Below, in pieces: positions 44,565 to 53,925 of a stretch of DNA of 64,000 bases. A program made the translations under genes and the position numbers. Source of the DNA: GWE2-42-39 sp963662895 (GTDB lineage: Bacteria; Bacteroidota; Bacteroidia; Bacteroidales; Prolixibacteraceae); contig OY759981.1 of assembly GCA_963662895.1 (NCBI GenBank), positions 558,001-622,000 on the forward strand, written 5' to 3'. How positions within the stretch are numbered: position 1 is the first letter of the stretch; each line of letters begins with the position of its first letter. Below the pieces are notes generated by a model. It was given only the letters and a program-made list of their open reading frames with translations, did not search any database and was not told the DNA's origin.

Positions 44565-47318
44565 ATGCGTAAAATCGTCATTATTTTTGTTTTCCTAATT
44601 ATTATGGCAGGGGGTGCAGCATGGTATTTCCTGGTCATGAAGAATACCTCCGCATTTACAAATAATTCTGCCTTTAAAGCAGTCCCGATACATTCTCCCC
44701 TGGTAATTGAGGTTCAGAATTTCGATGAACTGATCCGGTCATTCTCAGGGAAAAACATTATTATTAATGAACTAAAAAGTACAGGCGTTCTCACCCAACT
44801 TGCAAACGAACTTCAATACATTAATAAACTGAACAAATCAAATCCGGAGATTAACAAATTAAGTAACGAAAAATCCCTGCTGGTGTCCCTCAATTTTGAA
44901 GGGAAGAATGAAGTTGATTTCCTTTTCTTAGTCAGTTTAAAAGATAAAAAAGAGCAGAATACAATTCTTGAAATCATACGCCAATTAACAAATCAATCAA
45001 CGCTTTCGAAACGGAACTACGATGGCGCCGGAATTTACCGCGTTTTTATAAACAACACTGCCTTTTCATTTGCATTTACCAACGGTATTTTTGTGGCCAG
45101 TAAAGAAGCAATACTGGTCGAAGAAGCCATCCGCCAGTCGAATGTTGAAAACCTGCTTGACCATCCTGATTTCCAAAAACTTTATAAAACATCAAATTCA
45201 AACGCGTTTGCAAACATTTTTATTAATCATAAATACATCGGACAGCTACTGGCAAAGTCGTTGAACGGGGAAACACGCAAAAAAATAGGGTATCTCTCCC
45301 GGTATGCCGAGCGCACGGAACTGGACCTTTCCCTGAAGAGAGACGAGCTTTTCCTGAGTGGTTTTACCTTTTCGGACGATTCCAGCGAAAATTACATAAA
45401 CCTCTTTAAGAGCCAGGCTCCCGGACGTACCAATATAGAGTCGGTACTGCCTGCCAATACCTCGCTTTTTCTCGCACTGAATATTGAAAAACCTACCCGT
45501 TTTCTCGAAGATTACCAGGAATATTCAAAGATACACGGGAGTTTTTATCCGCGTGAGACCTATCTGATGAATATCAGCAAGGAAACCAAAACCGATTTTC
45601 TGAAACTTATCGACGAAATCACAGCCGGGGAAACCGGAATTGCTTTTACCTCTATTGTTCAGAATGCACCTGCAAACAACCGTTTCTTTCTCATGAAAGT
45701 AAAAAGCCAGTCGATCGCCAGGGAAAAATTCGAACTTCTGCTTAATAAATATATCGAACATAAAAAAGTTGAAGCCGGCTCATGGCAATCGGTTTACCGT
45801 ATTGATGACAAAAGGAGCTTTACTTTTTATCAATTCCCCTACCCCGAAATCAGTGAGATCCTGTTCGGAAAAATATTCTCGGGAGTAAAAAGCAATTTTT
45901 TCACCTTTTACGAAAACTATCTCATTTTTGCTGACTCGCAAACAGCCCTGCAAGAACTGACTCACAACCTGGTGCTGAATGAAACTCTTGCCAGGGATAT
46001 TAATTACCTGAAATTTAAAGAGAATACAAGCACCCGGTCGAACCTGTATTTTTATATGAATTTTTCAAAGGCATTTCATCTGAACCGGCAATTTCTAAAC
46101 GATACACGGATGGAAGAATGGAATGATCATGAAGAGGTTATCCGGAAATTTCAGGCAGTAAGCTGGCAATTCTCGAATACCAATGAACTTATTCTGAATA
46201 ATATCTATCTGAAGTTCGATCCCGTTATAAAGGAAGAACCACAGACTGTATGGCAAACAAAACTGGGAAGCAACGTATTAACCAAACCTCAACTGGTTAT
46301 CAACCATAACGACCCGGCCAACAGGGAGATCATTTTTCAGGATCAGGCAAACCAACTATACCTGATCAACAAAGAGGGGGCCACTCTATGGAAAGTGCAA
46401 CTGCCGGGGCCCATCATGTCGGAAATACACCAGATCGATTATTATAAAAACGGGAAATACCAATACCTGTTCAATACAAAAAATCATCTTCATTTACTTG
46501 ACAGAAACGGTGAAACGGTAGCCGGGTACCCGATAGCCCTGCGTTCACCAGCCTCTAATGGAGTAGCGGTGTTCGATTATAACAGTAATAAAAATTACCG
46601 TTTTTTTATTGCATGCGAAAACAAAAAAATATATGCCTACACCAGGGAAGGAAAATTTGTAAAAGGCTGGAACATATTTACAAGCGACAACCCTGTTGAT
46701 AAACCAATCCAGCACATGCGCGTACAGAACAAAGATTATATTGTTTTTTTCGACCGGTATAAAACGTATTTCCTCGACCGCCAGGGAAAAACCCGGTTGA
46801 GCACAAAAGCATCCTTTGAACATTCGGATAATGATTTATTTCTGGAACTATCGGGCAACCCGGCAGTTCTGTGTACCGATAAAACAGGAAACGTGTATAA
46901 ATTATTCTTTGACGGGAGCTTTGAGAAACTGGAAACCGGTAATTATTCAGCCTCCCATTATTTTGTTGCTGCCGATTTAAACAGGAACGGTTTAAAAGAT
47001 TTCATTTTTGCTGATGGTAACCATCTGACAGCGATTTCAGAAACAGGAAAGAAACTGTTCAACAAAAAAATGAATAAGCCGGTCAGCGAAAAACCTGAAA
47101 TATATTCTTTCTCCGCAAACAATAAAAAAGCAGGAATTGTTTCGGCTGATGAAAACCGGGTTTACCTGATTAATTCCGATGGCTCAGTATATGACGGCTT
47201 TCCCTTACAAGGCAGTTCCAAATTCTGTATAGGCATCATTAGTACAGGGAACAAATTTTTCAACCTTTTTGTAGGTAACGAAGATCACAGTTTGTATAAC
47301 TACATGATAGAATACTGA
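44565..47318 (+). CDS. Large membrane-anchored protein with C-terminal propeller-like region
   Basis: 917 aa, not confidently assigned. One N-terminal membrane helix (MRKIVIIFVFLIIMAGGAAWYFLVM) anchors it, so the bulk should be periplasmic. Residues about 40-540 alternate alpha/beta and contain paralogous segments resembling DUF3352-type proteins. Residues about 570-915 contain repeated strand units (REIIFQDQANQLYLINKEG; YLFNTKNHLHLLDRNGE; IACENKKIYAYTREG; VYLINSDGSVYDGFPLQG) typical of a PQQ/WD-like beta-propeller. Followed after about 100 bp by an HlyD-type adaptor gene; function unknown. Confidence 0.75.
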   Translation: MRKIVIIFVFLIIMAGGAAWYFLVMKNTSAFTNNSAFKAVPIHSPLVIEVQNFDELIRSFSGKNIIINELKSTGVLTQLANELQYINKLNKSNPEINKLSNEKSLLVSLNFEGKNEVDFLFLVSLKDKKEQNTILEIIRQLTNQSTLSKRNYDGAGIYRVFINNTAFSFAFTNGIFVASKEAILVEEAIRQSNVENLLDHPDFQKLYKTSNSNAFANIFINHKYIGQLLAKSLNGETRKKIGYLSRYAERTELDLSLKRDELFLSGFTFSDDSSENYINLFKSQAPGRTNIESVLPANTSLFLALNIEKPTRFLEDYQEYSKIHGSFYPRETYLMNISKETKTDFLKLIDEITAGETGIAFTSIVQNAPANNRFFLMKVKSQSIAREKFELLLNKYIEHKKVEAGSWQSVYRIDDKRSFTFYQFPYPEISEILFGKIFSGVKSNFFTFYENYLIFADSQTALQELTHNLVLNETLARDINYLKFKENTSTRSNLYFYMNFSKAFHLNRQFLNDTRMEEWNDHEEVIRKFQAVSWQFSNTNELILNNIYLKFDPVIKEEPQTVWQTKLGSNVLTKPQLVINHNDPANREIIFQDQANQLYLINKEGATLWKVQLPGPIMSEIHQIDYYKNGKYQYLFNTKNHLHLLDRNGETVAGYPIALRSPASNGVAVFDYNSNKNYRFFIACENKKIYAYTREGKFVKGWNIFTSDNPVDKPIQHMRVQNKDYIVFFDRYKTYFLDRQGKTRLSTKASFEHSDNDLFLELSGNPAVLCTDKTGNVYKLFFDGSFEKLETGNYSASHYFVAADLNRNGLKDFIFADGNHLTAISETGKKLFNKKMNKPVSEKPEIYSFSANNKKAGIVSADENRVYLINSDGSVYDGFPLQGSSKFCIGIISTGNKFFNLFVGNEDHSLYNYMIEY

Positions 47319-47419
47319 TCTTATATTGCAGATAAATCTTTCATTGAACCCGGAAACGAAAAATATTTATTGTAATTTTATTAGAAATAGATTTACCAAT
47401 AAAATAAACTTCGTATTCT

Positions 47420-48700
47420 ATGAAAAAGAAAAAGAATAAATTACTGCCTTACACGGTAGTCGCTGCCGTAATTATAATTATTGTTTTAATTGTTGGAAAA
47501 AAACAAGGCTGGCTGGGTAAGGATTTCGAGATAAAAGTTGCCAGTGAAGTTGTTAAAAGCCGCACCATTACAGAAGTTATTACTGCCAACGGAAAAGTAC
47601 AGCCCGAAACAGAAGTAAAAATCAGTCCCGATGTTTCAGGTGAGATCATTGAACTTTACGTGGAAGAAGGCGACGAAGTAAAGCATGGACAATTGTTGGT
47701 TGTTATTAAACCTGATATTTATGAACAGGCTTTGAACCGTGCTGAGGCCAGCCTTAGTTCTTCGAAAGCACGCGAGGCACAGGCCGAAGCCAAACTTATT
47801 GAGAGTAAACTGGCATTCAAACGTTCGCAAACCCTGTTTCAGCAACAGGCTATTGCCCAATCCGATTTTGAATCGGCAGAAGCAGCATACAAAGTAGCGT
47901 TGGCAGAAGTAAAAGCAGCCGAATTCTCAGTTCGTTCAGCCGAAGCATCGGTAGAGGAAGCCAAAGAGGAATTGGTAAAAACCAAAATTTATGCCCCGAT
48001 GAACGGCACTGTTTCAAAATTAAATATTGAAAAAGGAGAACGTGTTGTTGGAACCAACATGTATGCAGGTACCGAAATGATGGTCATTGCCAATCTGAAC
48101 AAAATGGAAGTGAAGGTTGAGGTAAATGAAAACGACATTGTAAAAGTTTCGAAATTGGATACAGCCCTGGTCGAAGTCGATGCCTACCTGGGGCGCAGGT
48201 TCAAAGGCATTGTTACCGAGATCGCCAACTCAGCCAATACAACCGGTACCGCAACCGACCAGGTAACAAATTTCGATGTAAAAGTCCTGTTACTGAAAAA
48301 CTCCTATGCCGACCTGATTGATTCAATAAACGGTAATCTGTACCCATTCCGCCCGGGGATGTCGGCAACTGTTGATATTCAGACCGAAACCCGCGAAAAT
48401 GTTATTTCCATTCCTATTCAGGCTGTAACCACACGGGTTATCGAAAAAACGGATTCTGCTTCAGTAACAGACAAGCAGGAGGAAAAGGAAGAAATTGTTT
48501 TCCGGTATGCTGAAGGGAAAGTTTATAAAACTCCTGTAAAACCAGGCATCCAGGATAAAGACCATATCGAAATACTGGAAGGGATCAAGGAGAACGATGA
48601 AATTATCGTATCTCCGTATAATGCCATTAACAAAACACTGAAAGACAGCATGGCTGTAAAAAGAGTCGACGAAAAAGAACTTTTCAACCCGAAAAAATAA
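47420..48700 (+). CDS. Periplasmic adaptor (HlyD/MacA-like membrane fusion protein)
   Basis: 426 aa. N-terminal membrane helix (LPYTVVAAVIIIIVLIV), lipoyl-like half motifs EVKISPDVSGEIIELYVEEGDEVKHGQLLVVI and MNGTVSKLNIEKGERVVG flanking an alpha-hairpin (about 95-175), then beta-barrel and membrane-proximal domains. Such adaptors link an inner-membrane ABC or RND pump to a TolC-like channel. No permease, ATPase or TolC gene is next to it in the window, which is unusual. Confidence 0.88.
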   Translation: MKKKKNKLLPYTVVAAVIIIIVLIVGKKQGWLGKDFEIKVASEVVKSRTITEVITANGKVQPETEVKISPDVSGEIIELYVEEGDEVKHGQLLVVIKPDIYEQALNRAEASLSSSKAREAQAEAKLIESKLAFKRSQTLFQQQAIAQSDFESAEAAYKVALAEVKAAEFSVRSAEASVEEAKEELVKTKIYAPMNGTVSKLNIEKGERVVGTNMYAGTEMMVIANLNKMEVKVEVNENDIVKVSKLDTALVEVDAYLGRRFKGIVTEIANSANTTGTATDQVTNFDVKVLLLKNSYADLIDSINGNLYPFRPGMSATVDIQTETRENVISIPIQAVTTRVIEKTDSASVTDKQEEKEEIVFRYAEGKVYKTPVKPGIQDKDHIEILEGIKENDEIIVSPYNAINKTLKDSMAVKRVDEKELFNPKK

Positions 48701-48819
48701 TAAAAGACACCGATACTGAAAAACATCAGCATCTGACTTACAACACGCTACAACTTGCAAGCCGAGGTGTTTCTGAATATTTTTCATGAATAAATTTCCA
48801 ACAGTCTCTTAAAACCTTT

Positions 48820-48827
48820 TATTTTTG
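48820..48827 (+). promoter_or_regulatory. -7 promoter box TATTTTTG before the sigma factor gene
   Basis: Perfect TAnnTTTG 51 bp before the ATG of the ECF sigma gene. Confidence 0.5.
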
Positions 48828-48878
48828 CAACGATCTAAACAAGGAAATTTTAAATTGCCCGTGGGGTAATAATCATTC

Positions 48879-49406
48879 ATGGATATATCAGATAACTCAT
48901 TGATCTTACGCATTGCTGACAGCGACTATATAAGTTACAAACAACTATTTATGCGTTATTACAGCCGGTTGTGTGCTTTTGTTTTCAGCATAACCCACGA
49001 TACTGCTGTTTCAGAAGATATTGTCCAGGAATTTTACATGAAGTTATGGATTAACAGGGAAAAAGTTAAGATAAAGGGGAATGTTCGGAGTTACGTGTTC
49101 AGCTCGTGCCGGAATGCAGCCCTCAATCATATCAGAGATGAAAATACAAAAAAGAGAACGATTGAAACATTTGCTGAGAGTCAAATCACTGACGAGGAGA
49201 TATCTGATATGGAGGATTATCTGGATGCCCTTGAAAAATGTATTGCACGGCTTCCTGAACGCAGTAAACAGGTGTTCCTGATGCATAAATTTGATGATTA
49301 TTCGCAGAAGAAAATATCAGCCAAACTGAACATTTCCGTAAAGACTATTAAAAACCAGATTTGGAAATCGCTGCAATACCTTCGTGAGTGCCTTGGACAA
49401 AAATAA
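48879..49406 (+). CDS. ECF sigma factor (FecI-like)
   Basis: 175 aa. Region 2 (YKQLFMRYYSRLCAFVFSITHDTAVSEDIVQEFYMKLW, about 20-57) and region 4 (CIARLPERSKQVFLMHKFDDYSQKKISAKLNISVKTIKNQIWKSLQYLRE, about 122-172) define a Bacteroidota ECF sigma. Paired with the FecR-type anti-sigma downstream it should activate the SusC/SusD operon when the outer-membrane transporter signals substrate. Confidence 0.93.
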   Translation: MDISDNSLILRIADSDYISYKQLFMRYYSRLCAFVFSITHDTAVSEDIVQEFYMKLWINREKVKIKGNVRSYVFSSCRNAALNHIRDENTKKRTIETFAESQITDEEISDMEDYLDALEKCIARLPERSKQVFLMHKFDDYSQKKISAKLNISVKTIKNQIWKSLQYLRECLGQK

Positions 49407-49467
49407 ATTTAAAAACCAATAGGACCTTTTTCCACTGTTTGTGTCATACAGGCAAAGAGCCTTAAAA

Positions 49468-50460
49468 ATGAAAGAAGATAAAAACATTGGAGAAAAACTT
49501 GTTGGTCATTTTTCAAAGGCAGACAACAGGTCAACCCAAATAGATCAGGATATCGAAGAATGGCGCAATTCATCTTCTGAGAATAATGAAAAATACAACA
49601 GTTACCGGAAGATATGGAAAGGCACAGAAAAACTTGCTTCTGCCCGGCATTTCAAACCGGAGCCGGCCTGGCAAAAAACAAACAGGAAACTCACCGGAAT
49701 AACTAAAACGAGCAATCATATCCGTCGTCTACGGTATACAACAATAGGTATGGCCGCCTCCATTTTACTTTTACTGGGATTCGCCTTTTATTTCAATTGG
49801 TTTTCTCTTTCGTCGGGGGGAGTTCAGATAGCCACTGCCAACGGAAGCCGTTCGGAAATGGTGCTGCCCGATGGCACCCTGGTAAAACTCAACGTGGGAT
49901 CAAAACTTCAGTATAGTTTTAATAAATTCAGTAAAACCCGGGAGGTACAGTTTAATGGCGAAGCCTATTTTGAGGTTGCAAAGAAACATTTCCCTTTTGT
50001 GATCCACAGTAATGACGGAATGCAACTGAAAGTACTTGGAACCCGCTTCAATTATTCGAATTATGATGACGACAGGGAAATAAAAACAACACTGGCAGAA
50101 GGAAAAGTCGAACTTTCCAATGAAAGGGGAAAATCGTTTATCATATCGCCGGGGCAAGTGGCTTCGTTCGATAAAAAATCAAAGCAAATAAAATTACTGA
50201 AGGTGAATCCTTCGCATTCATATGGCTGGCTGGAAGACAAATTATACATGGACAATATGTCGCTTGACGAGGTTTGTTCGAAATTAGAGCGCAGGTACGA
50301 TGTTGAGATTAACTGCCAACCATTGGGTTTCGCCAAAAACATTCACTATACAGGGGTACTCCGGGAAGAAACAGTGGTTACGGTACTTGATGCACTTTGT
50401 GAATTAAGCGCCATTACATACAGCATGAAAGGGAACAAAATATTAATTGCTAAAAAATAG
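49468..50460 (+). CDS. FecR-type anti-sigma factor
   Basis: 330 aa. Cytoplasmic N-terminus, one membrane helix (YTTIGMAASILLLLGFAFYF, about 91-110), periplasmic FecR domain (GSRSEMVLPDGTLVKLNVGSKLQYS ... REVQFNGEAYFEVAKK) and a C-terminal DUF4974/STN-like domain (YMDNMSLDEVCSKLERRYDVEI). It relays contact with the SusC N-terminal STN domain to the sigma factor. Start at MKEDKN (ATG); a GTG at 49441 gives a longer frame without conserved residues. Confidence 0.92.
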   Translation: MKEDKNIGEKLVGHFSKADNRSTQIDQDIEEWRNSSSENNEKYNSYRKIWKGTEKLASARHFKPEPAWQKTNRKLTGITKTSNHIRRLRYTTIGMAASILLLLGFAFYFNWFSLSSGGVQIATANGSRSEMVLPDGTLVKLNVGSKLQYSFNKFSKTREVQFNGEAYFEVAKKHFPFVIHSNDGMQLKVLGTRFNYSNYDDDREIKTTLAEGKVELSNERGKSFIISPGQVASFDKKSKQIKLLKVNPSHSYGWLEDKLYMDNMSLDEVCSKLERRYDVEINCQPLGFAKNIHYTGVLREETVVTVLDALCELSAITYSMKGNKILIAKK

Positions 50461-50480
50461 GCATATGAAATAAAAAAAAA

Positions 50481-50506
50481 ACGGGAAATGCAGCAACACT
50501 TCCCGT
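50481..50506. terminator. Hairpin between fecR and susC genes
   Basis: Stem ACGGGAA / TTCCCGT with a 12-nt loop, preceded by a run of ten As. Only modest T content follows on the plus strand, so it may attenuate rather than stop transcription. Confidence 0.5.
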
Positions 50507-50516
50507 CTGTTCAGAT

Positions 50517-50554
50517 AATCAATTGGATGCTGGTAACATCCGGTTGCATTGATT
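50517..50554 (+). promoter_or_regulatory. Two-tier hairpin in the susC leader
   Basis: Outer arms AATCAAT and ATTGATT enclose inner arms GGATG and CATCC, ending 21 bp before the susC start. Position and nesting suggest a leader RNA structure affecting susC translation or stability. Confidence 0.4.
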
Positions 50555-50575
50555 AACCAATAACATTACAAATTT

Positions 50576-53500
50576 ATGGAAAAAAATTATGAATCAGGGA
50601 ACCTGGCAATGGTTCTCAAAAAAATGATGCTTGTTATGAAGCTGACAACGTTTCTACTACTGATTTGTGCAATGCACATTTCAGCCTCGGTTTACTCCCA
50701 GCGAACCAAATTATCAATTGACGTGCAGGGTAAATCGATCAAAGAAGTCTTGCAAGTCATTGAATCACAATCTGATTTCCGGTTTATCTATGAAAATGAG
50801 AAGATCGATTTAGATTCAAAGGTTAACATTCGGGTTGAACAGCAAAGTGTAGAAGATATTCTGAAAATGCTGTTTGACAAACGCGGTATTCAATACTCGA
50901 TTACCGAAAGCAACCTTATCCTGATTAACCCTGCCGGGGAACTACCACCCCTGATGCAACAAACGAAAAACATCATAGGAAAAGTTACCGATCTATCAGG
51001 AGCCCCCTTACCCGGGGTTACCGTGGTAGTAAAAGGTACCTCCCATGGAATTATTACCGATGCAGACGGAAATTATTCACTTGCCGATGTACCGGCTGAT
51101 GCGACCCTGGTTTTTTCATTTGTGGGGATGAAGATGCAGGAAATACCGGTTGCCGGGAAAACGACTGTAAATGTAGAAATGCAGGAAGAAACGGTTGGTA
51201 TTGGAGAAGTGGTGGCAATCGGATATGGTGTCCAGAGAAAGAGTGATTTGACAGGAGCAATTGCATCAATAAAATCTGAAACATTAACACAAAAGGGAAC
51301 ATCCAGGGCCGTTGAGGCGATGAGAGGAAATATTGCAGGGTTGAATATTACTCAGTCAAATGGTAAAGTTGGTTCTGATTTTACAATCTCTATACGTGGA
51401 TTAAGCTCTATTGATAAGGATAACACCCCTCTTGTCGTAATTGATGGGGCAATAGGAGGAAATATTAATTTTTTGAATCCTTCAGATATCGAATCTCTTG
51501 ATGTATTGAAAGATGCCTCGGCAACAGCTATTTATGGCTCAAGAGGGGCAAACGGGGTAATCATCGTGACCACCAAGAGAGGCCAGAAAGGGAAAGCCAA
51601 AGTGACTTATGATGGAAGTGTTGGTTTTTCGACTCCAATAAATACCCCTGGATATATGAGCGCTGAACAGCATGAAGCATTACTTGCAGTACTGCCGGAT
51701 TTAGGACTTTCTGAATTGACAAGAACCGATGAAGAGATGGCCAATGTAAAAAATAAAAGATATTTTGACTGGTTTGATGCTGTCCAGCAGAAAGGATTAA
51801 GGACAAACCATACCATAGCTTTGTCGGGGGGTGGAACAGACAGTAAATATTATTTTTCTGTTGGGTACAGCAAAGAAGAAGGGAATATCCAACCTGAAGC
51901 TTATGACCGGGTAAACCTAAAGGCGGGCATTGATTCAAAAATTAGTGACAAGCTCAGTGCGGGATTCAGTTCTTATTATACTTATTCTGTTCGTGAAGAA
52001 GGATCCTGTGAAGTAATGCGTACTACTTTCCGTATGAGATGGACACTCTGGCCCCGGGATAAGGACGGAAACCTGACCATGACCCCTTCAGGCGTGTCGG
52101 GTTACGGGAACCCGTTGCTCGAAATACAGAATAAAAATTACTCTGTTGAACACAGAAAACAGAATTTTCTGGGCAATGTTTATCTTGAATACAGACCAGT
52201 TAAGGCACTCTCTTTCAGGAGTTCTTTTTCTGCCATTTCTGAAACTTCAAGAGAAGGACGATGGGCCGGGCATTACACGAAATCTTCTAAAAATATAGAC
52301 AGCAGGGTATTGGCTTATTATCTTCCGGAGCAGACAGCTTCCTATACATGGGATAATATCATTAATTATGATTGGGCTAATAATCTTCACAAACTAAAGT
52401 TGACAGCTGTTAGTAGCCTTTCTTATGAACGGAGTGAAGACATGTATCTTGAGGGAACAGACTTTTCTTATACGTGCTATTGGTATGCAATGGAAAATGC
52501 TTCTGTCATTGAGGATTATTATAGTGACTACTCTGATTGTTCGCTAGCATCCTTTATGGGACGTGCCAATTACAGTTTTAATGATAAATATTTGCTGACG
52601 GTAACCGGACGGTGGGACGGGTCTTCAAAATTGGCAGTCGGGCATAAGTGGGATTTTTTCCCATCAGCGGCATTGGCATGGAGAGCTTCCGATGAATCGT
52701 TCATTAAAAATTTAAACACTTTTTCTAATTTGAAACTTAGGCTTAGCTATGGAGAGGTTGGAAATGATGCAGTGGACCCGTATTCTACCAAGGCGCTGGT
52801 AACCGCTACAACCTATAATTTTGGCAGTGACCTGACTGGTTCTGCCCCGGCATCCCTGGCGAATGATGAATTGGGATGGGAACACAGTCAGGAATTTGAT
52901 CTCGGGATAGAGGCAGGTTTTCTGGACAATAGAATCATGTTGACAGCAGACCTCTATAACCGTAAAACAAAAGATCTTATTCTAGACAGAGGAGTCGCTA
53001 CTGATAGCGGTTTCAATACGATTACAGGGAATTTTGGGAGTACCAGAAACAAGGGGATAGAACTGACATTGAATACAGTTAATGTTTCTACAAAGAATTT
53101 TTCATGGGAAACCAATATTAATTTTGCGAAAAACAAAAATGAAATCTTGTCCCTCAGTGATGGAGACCTGGAAAACATGGAAAGTAGTGAATGTATAGTT
53201 GGAGATTACTATCGGGAATACATTGTTGGAGAAGATGTAAAAGCTCATTATTATTATGAATTTGACGGTATTCTTCAGGAAGGAGAAGAAACATCAACCT
53301 TGGCACAATCGATGTACGGAACGTCAGCTGAAGCAGGATGGGTTAAAGTAAAAGACCAGACCGGCGATGGTAAAATTACAACTGATGACAAAAAAGTATT
53401 AGGGACAGAAACCCCGGCATGGACAGCTGGGATGACCAATACCTTTAGGTACAAAAATTGGGACTTCTCGTTCTTTTTCTATACTGTTCAGGACGTCTTC

Positions 53501-53890
53501 TGTTATGACGATACCTGGAACACTTTAGGAAAAGCTTCTGGCTATGCAGAGAAACGTTTGTCTTTTATTGACTACTGGACTCCTGATAATCCTTCCAACA
53601 CGTGGAACTCTCCAACTCAATCAAATGACAATCAATACGTATGGTCTCTTTACCTCCATAATAATTCGTGGGTACGCTTACAAAATGTTACCTTGGGTTA
53701 TACTTTCCCTAAATCCTTATTGAACCAGATAAACATTAGTAATATACGGATTTATGCAACTGCAAACAATCCCCTGGTGCTTTCCAGCTATAACGGGAAA
53801 GGTTTTGACCCGGAATGGACGACTCAGTCTGTTTGCGGGGTCGGGTTCAGTGCTGCAAGTTATATTTTTGGTGTAAATGTAACTTTTTAA
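50576..53890 (+). CDS. susC: SusC/RagA-family TonB-linked transporter with STN signalling domain
   Basis: 1104 aa. Signal region (about 20-45), STN domain that talks to the FecR protein (KLSIDVQGKSIKEVLQVIESQSDFRFIYENEKIDL, about 46-115), a carboxypeptidase-regulatory-like domain (IIGKVTDLSGAPLPGVTVVVKG ..., about 135-205), plug (RAVEAMRGNIAGLNITQ ... VLKDASATAIYGSRGANGVIIVTTKRG) and a 22-strand barrel ending in an aromatic residue (GVNVTF). Imports oligosaccharides with the SusD lid. By eye, sequence after about 51235 is more AT-rich than the first 650 bp, possibly from barrel exchange between paralogues. Confidence 0.95.
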   Translation: MEKNYESGNLAMVLKKMMLVMKLTTFLLLICAMHISASVYSQRTKLSIDVQGKSIKEVLQVIESQSDFRFIYENEKIDLDSKVNIRVEQQSVEDILKMLFDKRGIQYSITESNLILINPAGELPPLMQQTKNIIGKVTDLSGAPLPGVTVVVKGTSHGIITDADGNYSLADVPADATLVFSFVGMKMQEIPVAGKTTVNVEMQEETVGIGEVVAIGYGVQRKSDLTGAIASIKSETLTQKGTSRAVEAMRGNIAGLNITQSNGKVGSDFTISIRGLSSIDKDNTPLVVIDGAIGGNINFLNPSDIESLDVLKDASATAIYGSRGANGVIIVTTKRGQKGKAKVTYDGSVGFSTPINTPGYMSAEQHEALLAVLPDLGLSELTRTDEEMANVKNKRYFDWFDAVQQKGLRTNHTIALSGGGTDSKYYFSVGYSKEEGNIQPEAYDRVNLKAGIDSKISDKLSAGFSSYYTYSVREEGSCEVMRTTFRMRWTLWPRDKDGNLTMTPSGVSGYGNPLLEIQNKNYSVEHRKQNFLGNVYLEYRPVKALSFRSSFSAISETSREGRWAGHYTKSSKNIDSRVLAYYLPEQTASYTWDNIINYDWANNLHKLKLTAVSSLSYERSEDMYLEGTDFSYTCYWYAMENASVIEDYYSDYSDCSLASFMGRANYSFNDKYLLTVTGRWDGSSKLAVGHKWDFFPSAALAWRASDESFIKNLNTFSNLKLRLSYGEVGNDAVDPYSTKALVTATTYNFGSDLTGSAPASLANDELGWEHSQEFDLGIEAGFLDNRIMLTADLYNRKTKDLILDRGVATDSGFNTITGNFGSTRNKGIELTLNTVNVSTKNFSWETNINFAKNKNEILSLSDGDLENMESSECIVGDYYREYIVGEDVKAHYYYEFDGILQEGEETSTLAQSMYGTSAEAGWVKVKDQTGDGKITTDDKKVLGTETPAWTAGMTNTFRYKNWDFSFFFYTVQDVFCYDDTWNTLGKASGYAEKRLSFIDYWTPDNPSNTWNSPTQSNDNQYVWSLYLHNNSWVRLQNVTLGYTFPKSLLNQINISNIRIYATANNPLVLSSYNGKGFDPEWTTQSVCGVGFSAASYIFGVNVTF

Positions 53891-53925
53891 GAAATACATG
53901 CTTAACCATATAAAATTGTAAAACG

